NCBI GenBank assembly: GCA_947000775.1
Contig: CAMQGK010000328.1
Span: 3,505,501 to 3,569,500 of the forward strand
From: Pterois miles
Taxonomy: Eukaryota > Chordata > Actinopteri > Perciformes > Scorpaenidae
DNA: 64,000 bases
Direction of reading: 5' to 3'
This document shows positions 1 to 10,300 of this stretch, piece by piece. The first letter of the stretch is position 1, and every line of letters starts with the position of its first letter. Below the pieces are notes generated by a model. It searched no databases. It saw only the letters and a list, made by a program, of their open reading frames with translations, and was not told the origin of the DNA. The position numbers and the translations under genes are program-made.

Positions 1-899
1 AAGGCTCCTGGAGAGGACTATGTAATTGGGAAATCACTAATTAAACAAGAGGGTGTTTAATTACTACACTTGTAATTCATTATTTTCAGTTTTTATTGAT
101 TTAAATAAAAAACATGAAAGTAATGAACTGTAAGCATACTAATTCATTATTTTCCATTTTTTATTTAAATAATAATAAATGAATAAAAAAGTACAATAAT
201 GAATCACTATGCTTGTAATTCATTATTTATTTTTTATTTAAATCAATTTCTAGTGTAACAAAGAGGGTTTTTTCACTAGGTGAGATGGACGTGTAAAAAT
301 GTGATTTTTTTTTTCTGCTTCCTAAAGCAAGCATACCAATCAAGATATATGGGGAATAAATTCAAAATAATAAATTAATAACGAAGGAATACATTTACTG
401 GAGTTAAAAGGCCAGTTATTTTACAGTAAAATTACTCTGGAAATAATATATGTATATAAACTCAACACAACTAAACAGCACAGAATACATAGTTGTTTTC
501 AGGAGATATCTATGAAATAATTAATGAATTACACATCTGTTTAATACAGCTCCAGGCTACTGTGAGTATAAACGAGGAGCCATGGCTGACTGTGGTTTTG
601 TTTCTCAAAAGATGTTATAGAGTTATGTTTTCAATTTAAGGTTTTTCCCTGCTGCTTCTCTGTCTATGGTTTAGTTAAACTAAAAAACAAACATAAAACA
701 TACTATATTGATTTATTCAGCTACCTAGTATGGCCACTACGTGAAGACAAGCCAAACTAAAATCTGCCAATTTAACATTCACGTATTTCTACAGAAAAAC
801 AGATTTCTGTTATTTCCTGTGTGTTGACATGACTGTTAAAACAGAAAAAAAAAATGTGTATCTGCGTTCAAACTAAGTGATAGGTGTGAATTTGATTAC
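1..899 (-). other. nans: NANS intron 1, 5' part (truncated by window edge)
   Basis: AT-rich sequence immediately downstream of the NANS exon 1 donor site. It contains repeated ATTCATTATTT/TTTTTATTTAAAT words between about 60 and 245. I see no further exon here, so NANS exon 2 and the rest of the gene lie beyond the left end of the window. Confidence 0.6.
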
Positions 900-1031
900 C
901 TTTGCCATTTTGATCATTTTCTTGGCGATCTCAATGTCTCCCTGGTGGTTCTGTCCGATCTCAGCGATGATGAAGCACGGCTGGCTTCCTCCGACCATCC
1001 GACCGGGACACAGCTCGAACTTTAACGGCAT
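900..1031 (-). CDS. nans: NANS (N-acetylneuraminate-9-phosphate synthase), coding exon 1, residues 1-44
   Basis: NANS condenses ManNAc-6-phosphate with phosphoenolpyruvate to give Neu5Ac-9-phosphate in the cytosol. This exon encodes 44 residues beginning MPLKFELCPGRMVGG and ending in KKMIKMAK. It carries the strongly conserved N-terminal strand of the NeuB-like TIM barrel, CFIIAEIGQNHQGD, matching human NANS almost residue for residue. The start is the ATG at 1031, which opens the human-like MPL. The 62-residue open frame runs further upstream to a second ATG (MFFVCLSVDK), which I take as 5' UTR. The exon ends in phase 0 at AAG|GTAATC (donor at 898-899). Only this exon is in the window. GNE, which makes the substrate of NANS, lies on the same strand about 20 kb upstream, with CLTA between them. 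Identity is secure from sequence; completeness of the gene cannot be judged. Confidence 0.93.
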
Positions 1032-1215
1032 TTTGTCCACAGACAAGCAAACGAAAAACAACCGGCGAAAGTAACGTAATTATTTAACGGACAACGAGGA
1101 GGAGCCGGTAGCTGTGACTTCAAGACCGACCGGAGCGGTTCATGTGCTGCACATCCCGGATGTGGGAGGACTTCCGTGTTGCATTTCAGCGTAAAAGCCG
1201 GATCTCCTTCAGAAG
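1032..1215 (-). promoter_or_regulatory. nans: NANS 5' UTR and probable core promoter
   Basis: This is the segment directly upstream of the NANS ATG. It is clearly richer in G+C and CpG than the AT-rich DNA on both sides (CGACCGGAGCGG near 1126, CCCGGATG near 1157, GCCGGATC near 1197). There is no TATA box at a convincing distance. A CpG-type housekeeping promoter is inferred from position and composition only; the transcription start is not visible. Confidence 0.4.
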
Positions 1216-1566
1216 TAAAGACTTAAATGCAGTTTTTTTTTTTTAAATAAACTTTATTGAAAAACAGAAAATTATAAGGACATTGTCATTTGTGTGGATC
1301 AAAAATACATTTGTTACAAAAAAGATGAAGACATAAATAAAATATTACTTCCAGTACCGTTACAAAGGGATATTTTCATCAATACATCAACTATAGTTCT
1401 TCTGGAAGATAAAATAAATAAATTAAATTAATTAAATTAAACATAACAAAAAGAAGAAAAGAAAAAGTGTCTATAGTGTGTTCAGAAATAAGTGTACAAA
1501 ACTTTTTTTTGCATGGACATTTTCAACTTTCTTGATGCATTTGTATAGCATAGATATTTTATTTTT
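1216..1566. other. AT-rich spacer, no gene seen
   Basis: A/T homopolymer and AAATTAATT-type sequence between the NANS promoter and a SINE. No open frame or RNA motif stands out. Confidence 0.5.
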
Positions 1567-1567
1567 G

Positions 1568-1790
1568 GGGGCGGCAGTAGCTCAGTCCGTAAGGACTTGG
1601 GTTAGGACGCGGAGGTCACCGGTTCAAGTCCCCCATGGACCAAGACCAACTGGTTGCTGGAGAGGTGCCAGTTATCTCTTGGGCACTGCCGACGTGCCTG
1701 CCCCTGAGCAAGGCACTGAACCCCCAACTGCTCTGGGCGCTTGTCAGGAGCAGCCCCCTCACTCTGACATCTCTCCATTGACATGTATAT
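1568..1790 (+). repeat. tRNA-derived SINE
   Basis: The head reads GGCAGTAGCTCAGTCCGTAA and then ACCGGTTCAAGTCCC, which match the A-box and B-box of a tRNA-type RNA polymerase III promoter, spaced as in a tRNA. The body (ACTGCCGACGTGCC, GAGCAAGGCACTGAACCCCC, GGCGCTTGTCAGGAGCAGCC) reappears in reverse orientation at 9660-9985. It is not a functional tRNA gene: the acceptor stem does not close and the body continues for more than 150 nt. The family name is not certain to me. Confidence 0.75.
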
Positions 1791-1799
1791 GTACTGTTT

Positions 1800-3125
1800 G
1801 AACAACAGAGTGTAAAACTTTATTTAACAGATGTACAAACAGATACTTAAAAAAAGAAGACAAAACAAAAATAAATACATATACATTTAGTAATGCCAGA
1901 GTTTATGTTATATACATTATATTCTACTAATTTAATAAGTCTTAAAGGCTTGTTGTTTGTAACATTGGGTAAGATGGTGCTATATTGTTTGAATTCATTA
2001 ATTATCTCTTATATGAAATTTTCCAAAAATAATGATATACAGCATGTTTTTCTTCTTGACTGTTATATAGCATTACATGAAACATATTTATTTCAACAAA
2101 ATAAATGTATTTAGCTACATAATCATCTTATGAAATGTCACACATATCATCTCAGTCAATGGGCTTAAAATGAAAAATGTATCAACAACACCTACATCAA
2201 AATGAAACTAAAACATAAATCAGGATGCTGTGACAACTTGTCAAATGGGTACACAATCTTTTTGGTAAACATAGTCTTAACAAAAAGCAAGTTGAGACTG
2301 GTGGGAAACTCTCTACCCAAAACGACAGAAAAGATGCCTAAAATGATGAGTCAGGGTGGATCGATTCAGGACCAGTCCTGCACATTTGGGCTGAGAGTCT
2401 CTAAAAGTAAAATTTACAAAACATTGTGGAAATAACAACCACATTTTTTAACTAGCTCAAGCAATAAAAGCAGACAAGCTGGAAATGGGAATAATCATCC
2501 AGTCACACCCACTGTTATTTAAGTGTCAGATGAGGAAATACGACTAGAGTTGTTTAACACCCTTTTAATTCCCTAGATCACCATTTTGGAAACACCGATT
2601 GCTATCAACATGTGGCACCTTCAAAATGTATATGAACACAATTTTAGGCGAAATCCCTACACCATTTAACAGAAACAGAGTCGGCCTAAATGTATACAGG
2701 TACAGCATATAAATACAGAACAGCCTATATTCACACATGTAACCACACGTCACAATTTTATTAGGATTAACTGCCAACGAGTGAGGTCAATTTACAAGCC
2801 AGCCATGGTGCATATCTCAGATTACACATGTGGTTTCACATCCCACATTTGACTGTTGACAAATATTTGAGGCATAAAACCACACCCTGTAATTTCAAAT
2901 ACAGGCTGTTTGTAATATGATCGTCATGTGGAGACATTTTAGTTTGCCTTTCTCTAAAAGCACTTGTCCTCCTCCTTGTCAAGCCTGTTGTCTTTCTCTT
3001 GCACACAGTAATTGATTCAAATATATAATAATGATAATAATAAAGATATTTTGCATTTTTTTGCACAAGCAGATATATTTTTCATTAATGGCCTTTGAAA
3101 ATGGACCCAGGTAGTCAATTTTATA
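1800..3125. other. NANS-CLTA intergenic DNA, no gene seen
   Basis: AT-rich DNA. Open frames of 70-77 codons at 1893-2435 and 2565-3066 show no recognisable domain and have the base composition of their surroundings, so I treat them as chance. Confidence 0.45.
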
Positions 3126-3264
3126 AAAGTTACTTGATGACTCTAAATTGCCCGTAGGCGTGAATATGAGCGTGAATGGATCTCTGGTGTCAGCCCTGTG
3201 ATTGGACTGGCGACCTGTCCAAGGTGAACCCCACTTTCACCCAATGCCAGCTGGGATCGGCTCC
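3126..3264 (+). repeat. 3' part of a DANA/Mermaid-type tRNA SINE
   Basis: Characteristic words are GACTCTAAATTGCCCGTAGG, GGCGACCTGTCCAAGGTGAA and CCAGCTGGGATCGGCTCCAG. The tRNA-like head is missing. The element ends within a few bases of the start of homology to NANS exon 1 (about 3268), so the SINE and the exon copy share a breakpoint. Related copies lie at 33225-33462 and 59265-59543. Confidence 0.72.
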
Positions 3265-3267
3265 AGC

Positions 3268-3418
3268 CACTTTGTTGGCGATCTCAATGTCTCTCTGGTG
3301 GTTTTGTCCGATCTCAGCTACAATGAAGCACGGCTGATTATCCGACTGGGACACAGCTCGAACTTTAAAGGCATTTTGTCCACAGAGAAGGAAACAAAAA
3401 ACAACCAGAAGAATGACA
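3268..3418 (-). pseudogene. Decayed duplicate of NANS exon 1
   Basis: About 150 nt align with NANS exon 1 and part of its 5' UTR. Shared landmarks are GTGGACAAAATGCC, TTAAAGTTCGAGCTGTGTCC, AGCCGTGCTTCAT, GAGATCGGACA and GACATTGAGATCGCCAA. The copy keeps an ATG at 3374 and would begin MPLKFELCPSR. It then lacks 10 nt compared with the real exon (between CCGTCGGAT-type sequence and CAGCCGTGC), which breaks the frame. The conserved CFIVAEIGQNHQRD stretch survives only in another frame. The end of the exon with its donor site (KMIKMAK|GT) is absent and replaced by SINE sequence. It is in the same orientation as NANS, about 2.4 kb upstream. It is either the remnant of a tandem NANS duplication or a small exon-bearing segmental copy; no other NANS exon copy is visible nearby. 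Confidence 0.85.
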
Positions 3419-4214
3419 GGACGACAGCTTTCATTCACTTTTTACTGATATTGAAATCAAATGGACAATGAACACGCATGGTCAAGCAACAGCTGGCTAA
3501 TGTCTAGTTCTCTTCAAAACCACAACTGTCTAATTTCAGTGACATAAACGTTTTATATACTGTATATATATTGCCTTCTGTATATGTACATAGGTACACA
3601 CATAGAGTACACACACACGCACGCACACACACATTGTTGAGGTTTACACACACACAAACGGGTCATATTTACTGTAATGACTGGACTTTGTTCAGTTCCT
3701 GACTGGAGAGGGGAGAGGCTTTTCAAAAAGAAAATGCATAGATTGGAACATAATATGCCACAAGCAGGCTCTACACACAGTTCAAAGTACACACACCGAA
3801 TTGGGAGTTTTCGTCGTAAGAATTTGGTCCTTAAAAAAAAAAAACCAACAGTAAAGAAAGAAAATCTGAAGATACTGTTTTGTAAGGATGGTAAACAAAA
3901 GGCGAATAACAACATTTAACATCAATCAACCCTCGTAGGCCAAAGAAGCATTCATGAGACTGACAGGTTCGGAGTTAGAGTACAGCATCGTGGGAATGAT
4001 TGTTTGGGGGCCGTGTGAAGCAGGTTGTAGTGTAGCTGTAGGCCCAAAACAAACATCAAGCCTTCCCTTTTAGTGTCCCAACTCAGGGGGGGAGACAGGG
4101 CAGTGCACGGCAAACAGATATGCACAGAAGAGGTCTTCAGAATACACATGGTGGTCGTTGGGTTGGTTGTTGTGTGGTGGTGACAGGATGATATGGAATG
4201 ACGCCCCGAGCGGA
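3419..4214 (-). other. clta: Probable CLTA 3' UTR and downstream flank
   Basis: Sequence after the CLTA stop codon. It includes a short CA-rich tract (3596-3655) and an A-run at 3832-3843. No canonical AATAAA on the minus strand is close to the stop; a weaker TATAAA lies near 3551. The polyadenylation site is therefore unresolved. Open frames of 80-126 codons here have no recognisable domains. Confidence 0.4.
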
Positions 4215-4386
4215 CTAGCGGACTAGCGGGGACTGCTTCAGGGAGATGAGGACGGAGCGCATGCGGGACACGTCTTTGGCCTGCTTGCTGGACTTGGGGT
4301 TGAAGTCGCAGAGCCGAGCTACCCGCTCCCACTCCGTGCCGGGGTTGTTCTCATCCAGGTCTGAGATCATGGCCTCCTCAGCCGCC
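4215..4386 (-). CDS. clta: CLTA last coding exon (residues 164-220)
   Basis: Opens after the acceptor TATAG|G and encodes AAEEAMISDLDENNPGTEWE, then ARLCDFNPKSSKQAKDVSRM and ISLKQSPLVR, with TAG at 4215-4217. This is the most conserved part of the light chain, the C-terminal region reported to bind calmodulin and to influence trimer stability. Its first base completes either the R codon of exon 4 or the V codon of the cassette exon, so both splice forms stay in frame. Confidence 0.95.
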
Positions 4387-7300
4387 CTATACGCCACAGG
4401 GAAGAGGAGAGGGGAAGGACACGCAACAGGAAACAATCAGTGGAGGAAGATGCGAGACACACCAAAGTACACGTACAGCTCCGAGGAAGTCCTCTGCTGA
4501 TCACCAGCACACAGTTAGGGTTGAAAACTCAAAAAGTTGTGCTGCTTGTGATTAATTTGTCAGATATATTAAAAAATAAAATAAAATTACCGGTCTGGCA
4601 TCAAGATTTTAGAAATACTCCTCAAATCTACTAAGCTGCATATGGTACCTTCAAATGGAGTCTGCGAGCTTGTGTTTACAACTTGAAGTCGTGTACATGA
4701 TACGTGTGGCAAGTAATTAAGTCGTGAAGAACGTTGCTAAGCAACAGCAATATTAACGTTACTGTTGGCTTCTAGATGCCACAGAGGCTAATAATTTAGC
4801 AAGCTAGCATGTTGGCAACTGCAGAAAATGCAGACATAATTACAGGAGAAAGATGAGGCCGTTGAAAATATCAATATTTTTCTCAGACTGATGATTGAAC
4901 TGATAAAACCAAACTAAAATTACAATATATTAACTTATCATGTACTGAAAAATGAACTTCCATAGCTGTCACAACTCATGAATTCAGAGCTTTCAGAAAC
5001 TTTCCTCTTACGAGGTCGTGAATACGACATGTGGGGAGCGTTCACATTGTTAGGGAAAAATTGTTAGGAAAGACTTTTAATCCAGATGAATAATCCACCA
5101 GTTATATTTTCATTTAGAGATCTTTAGCTCCCTCCAACTCTATTCTAGTGCTGGTTGTTTTCCTTTCTCCCCACCTCCCAAGGTTGGTGAGAGGGTTTAG
5201 TGAGCAAAACATCTTCACTCACACAGATTTAACTTATTTACGCTAGAAACATTCTGTTGTTTTGTCTCATTTATATCTAAGGAATGTGTTTGGGTAATCA
5301 CGGTGCACATTGAGCCAGGTTAAAAAGTCCCTGCCGGCCAGCTGCGTTGTCAGAACAGAGCTGCCGACTCGTGTAAAGCTGACTCGATTCTCCTTGAATT
5401 GAAGACATAAAATAAACTTAGTCATTCTTAATTGCTCTAAATAAATTCCTTCACACAAATGGACTCTTGTCATGAACACGGTAAACACGACCGCATCTGA
5501 AGGCACCAATAAATCTCAATAATCTCTTTTTATGGTTTTTGATGGTTCAGCAGAGTCTACCTCAGGGCAGGACACAGAAATGGACATCCATCTGTCTTCA
5601 GGCCCACAAAGTTTCATTACCCCCTGTCAACTGAATTTTTCCACTCTACACAACAGTAAAGGGAGGTATATAGAAAACACTGATGAGTAATCCAAAGGAA
5701 AACAAACAAACCAAAGCCAAACAAAAGTAACTGTAAGGTCCGATAAGCATGTTTGGTTGGTTAAAAATGCAGTTCTGTACAGAACTGGGGGAGGGCAGTT
5801 TGCCCACACCCTTACAATTCAACTTGCCCCGTGGTTGCATATTTACTCTTTCCTCTGCAAGTATAGGGATGATGAGCTCATCTATATACTTGTCCTTCAC
5901 TAAAAAGGAACATTAATGGCAAGTTATTTTTTGTTTTATTTCATTTTTTTTAACCAAACCCAAAAGAAGTGGAAGCACTGCTGGGCCTTAGCCATGCATT
6001 GCACTGCGGCTGAGAAGCAGGCTATTTGGAGGTGTGGCAAAGAATGTGTTTAACTGTGTTGGAATTGTGGAAAAAGATCAATTACTCTGTTCATGGTGAA
6101 GGTTTGGTGTTTTTAAACCATCTATCAAACAAAAAAATATATATATTTACACTACAGGGCTTACTACTATGAATTAAAAACATAAAGTAAAAAAAAAAAA
6201 GTCAAAACTTAAATCTGAAAATGGATCAGTGCCACTAAAACAAGACATTTTGTGATGGAAGCCACAGATTATGGCTAAACAAACGTAACCCCTCCCTCAT
6301 CAACCCCCTCCCACAAACATAGTAATAATTTCCACTGCCATCATACTTGTCTACGTACAAGGATTTGTTTTCTATCCCCCACCCAACCTGCAAACACAAA
6401 CTCAGCTACTGAACTACAACACAGTGCACAAAGCAAAATGGGAATGAGAAGCCAATGAACATTCACCGTCACAACCAACTACAAATACACAAAAGGGACT
6501 AAAGGGACCACAACATCACAGAAGGGACATTATAACAAACCTCTACCTAGGCAGTGGATCTAACTGTTGGGACAGTAAACTGTGCAACGTATAATTATAT
6601 CTAGCACAAACACACACACATAGAACTGCATCTATCCCCTGTCAGAAATATATCAAGTATTTGGAGGTTCTGGGGTTTCATATTTTTACTTAACTGGTCT
6701 AGGCGGTAGCAAGGATGGTTAATGTGTGTGCTTTAAGGTGCATAGGAAAAGAAAACAGGGAGAAACAGTTTCACAAGTCAGAATTTAGAAGAGAGAGAGA
6801 GAGGGGGGACGAAATGAAAGACAACAGAAATGAGCTAAATGCAGATGTTGAAAGCCGGCATGCAAAAGGGACAGTTCACTTTACTTTTTTTTTTTTTTTT
6901 TTACTTCAAAAAGTGTTCAAAATGATTAGTGTGCAGCCTTTGGTTTAATGAGTGGAAAAAACATTTTTACATTGTCTGTTAAGAACATTATAGTCTGGGG
7001 TCTCATTTATTAAAAATATGTTGATTATTTTTCAACAAGTTGGGTCAAAACCTGAGCACATCATCTCAGTAATGTCGTGATCTAGAAAATGTTCAAAAAC
7101 TCACCTAGAAGCAATTTTCTCTCGTCACAAGACATTAACGCAACTCATTTAACTACATTTTAACTCCCACTCTCTCCGAGTCTTTATAGGCCTTGTTCAG
7201 AGATTGTCTAGAGATGTGCTCATTCTCTTGTCATGTAATTCCCAACATTTGTGTGGGAAGTGGTATTCACATCATTCAAGCCCATTTGTTCCTACTGAAT

Positions 7301-10300
7301 GCTTATAAATGAGCCCCCTGGAGCCCCCTCACCGTCTCACACTGACAGGATGGAGGAGGAGGAAGTGGTGCCATTCAGTGTCATTCTACGACATCAGTCC
7401 CACATAGGAGATAACAATACGCTGCATAAACTGCATTGAGGTGTCCACTTTATATTAAAAAAAAACAAACTAAGCACATTTTCTCCTAGAGCACGACAAA
7501 CATGAGCATGTGTAAATCAATATTAAGTTACAAATACTTAATTCATATGATATGTTGAAAAAAGTATAGTATATAGTATGTCAAAAAAGTAAAAGTATAG
7601 TACAGGGGTGGGCAGTTATTGTTCCTGGGGGGCCACGTGAGAAACCCAGATTATTTCCGGGGGCCAAACAAATACTGTCAGACGTAATCTCTAGTTTATC
7701 ACTATACAAAACATACCAGGAACTTATTTTTCAGCATTTATAATACTGAAAATCACTCCAAACAGCATATTATTAAGACATGCAGGAGTCTTTGAACTGT
7801 ACAGCACTGACTGTTTTGGGTAGTAATGTTTCCATTAACAAAACTTAACATTTAACTCAACATTAACACTTACATTTAATATGTAGCTTAATGTTAACAC
7901 CTACATTTAACATTTAACTCAACATTAACACTACAGTTCTGGCCCACGGGCTGGTTAATGCCCAGGTCTGGTATAGTATGTCGAAAAAAAGTAATATCCT
8001 ATAGTATGTTGATAAATGATTTTAAAAAAAGTCATATTATAGTACGTCAAAAAAGGGTAATAGTATAGTATGTTGATAAAAGTAAAAAAAAAAAAAAAAA
8101 AATAAAAGTCCTGGTACAGTATGCTGAAAAAGGTAATAAAAAAAGTTGGAGAATAGTATGTTGAAAAAAGTTGTAATAAGTCATAGTATACTGTAATATG
8201 TTGAAAAAAAAAGTCACAGTACTGTGTGTCAAAGGAAGTCTGTAATGTAAGTCTTCAAAAGTCTGATGCTAATTTTAAAAAAGCTGGAACAAACATAAAA
8301 GCTTTCAGCCATATATTTCATAATACAGGTTCGGTGTCTCCTTGAAAACCAAATCTGAATCAGAATAAGAAATAAAATGTGAACACCACAATGCAGCCTA
8401 ATGGGAACGCCCTAGTACGTTGATACCAAACCAAAGGCTGCACAGCTCACAGCCTGTCAGATCGCTAGCTGCACAAATTAGCATGTTATTGTGTCGGACA
8501 GCAGAGCAGCTAAAACTCTAAAGCATGAACACACAGTTCAGTTTGAAGCAGTTGTGTAACTGTGATGTGATCAATGGTGTTTTCAATAAAATCTTTGCTG
8601 TGCATTTTATTCAGCACCACTAAGGAAGAGTCAGGACATCTGCACCAAAATGATGGAAAGAAAACTGTATGAAGAGGATATTAATGTCCAGAAACTATTA
8701 GTGACCTTTATTATAAAAGATTATAAAATATCCTTATATACCTTAAATAAACTTTAACCTTAAAACTACATCCTTAAAGGGAAAACAAGGTATCAACTGG
8801 AGTTTGTGAATCCTGCAGATAGCTAGAAGGAATAAAACTTCTAACTCTGTTTAACATGTAGTACTGTTATTTTTGCACACAGCCCTAGTCTTTACACAAG
8901 TGCACTGGGAATATAGGAAATAAGTTGAATACTTGGGAAGTTTGACTTGTAGAGATTAAGAGGAAGGAACCATCACCAAGAACAATGTCGACTCTGCACA
9001 TTGTTCAGTGAAATCACAGCTTATTTTAGAAACAACACCCAAGACTAGGAAAAGGAAAGTTTAGGTGATGCCAAGTCCAATTATAAACACACAACTGCTT
9101 CAAACTAATCTCATCCTACTCCTGAATAATATTTTGTACATTAACTGGGGGTAAGTAAATAAATAAATAACTCAGGTTTATAGAAAGGTATAAAGTAGAA
9201 ACAAAACACTTTCAGTTCATACAATCAATGTAAGCAAGTGTTAACTGTTGGAAATTCATGTTATGTATTTGCAAATTGTTTTGCTGAAATGAAAGAAAAT
9301 AGTTATGGCAGTGAATAGAGAGTCGGGGTCACGCCCATTTCGGTGGACCCCATGGGACCATTATTTTAGAAAAAAATATAAACGCAGTCAACGGAGAGAT
9401 TAATATTTTTTTGGTCATGTTTGAATTGTTCAACATGATGTTTGTCAAGTTAAGACAATTTTGCAGGTCAAGAAAGTCAAAGTTTGTCATAGTATTATTT
9501 AGTTTTGTGTCCAACTGCTCAGTGAATGACATCTCTCATTTCGCACAATATCAACACTAACAAACTGAAGAAGAATAAGAAGAATAAGAAGAATAAGAAA
9601 AGAAGAAGAAGAAGAAGAAGAAGAAGAAGAAGAAGAAGAAGAAGAAGAAGAAGAAGAAACACTTTAAGGATCCCCTGAGGGGAAATTCAATTTTTTCACT
9701 TTACACAGTACACACAGATCCAAAACACATACATGCACAAACAGGATCTATATACATGCATTAACCGAGAGAAGTCAGAACGAGGGGGCTGCCCCTGACA
9801 AGCGCTCCAAACAGTTGGGGGTTTGGTGCCTTGCTCAAGGCCACTGAGGCAGTGCCCAAGAGGCAAACTGATACCTCTCCAGCTACCTGTTCACTCTCAG
9901 TATTTTGTCAATATGGGGACTTGAACCGGCAACCCTCCAGTTCTCAAGCCAAGTCCCTACGGACTGAGCTTCTGCGGCCCAAGCTGGCTAACGTAGCTAC
10001 GCTCTACACACAGAATAATCGTTATCTGACCTGATGTGTTTTATCAGTGACTCCTGGTCTTTTTATCAGCCAGGAAGAGAAATACGGATCAGACCTGTAG
10101 CTGGTGTGAGTTCATCCCAGTAGGAAACACACAAACATCGCAGCTTCAGAGAAAGAGAGGTCACTACGACACTTTTGGATGTGTCATCTTTCTAATTAGG
10201 TATTTTCAGTATGATACTTCAACAGCTTGACATTAAACTTTCTTGACTTCCAAGATTATCTTAAATTGACAAACATCTCCGTTGACTACCGTTTGTATTT

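Noticed and set aside
1570..1640. tRNA gene
   Set aside because: A- and B-boxes are present, but the acceptor and other stems do not pair and the sequence continues as a SINE body.
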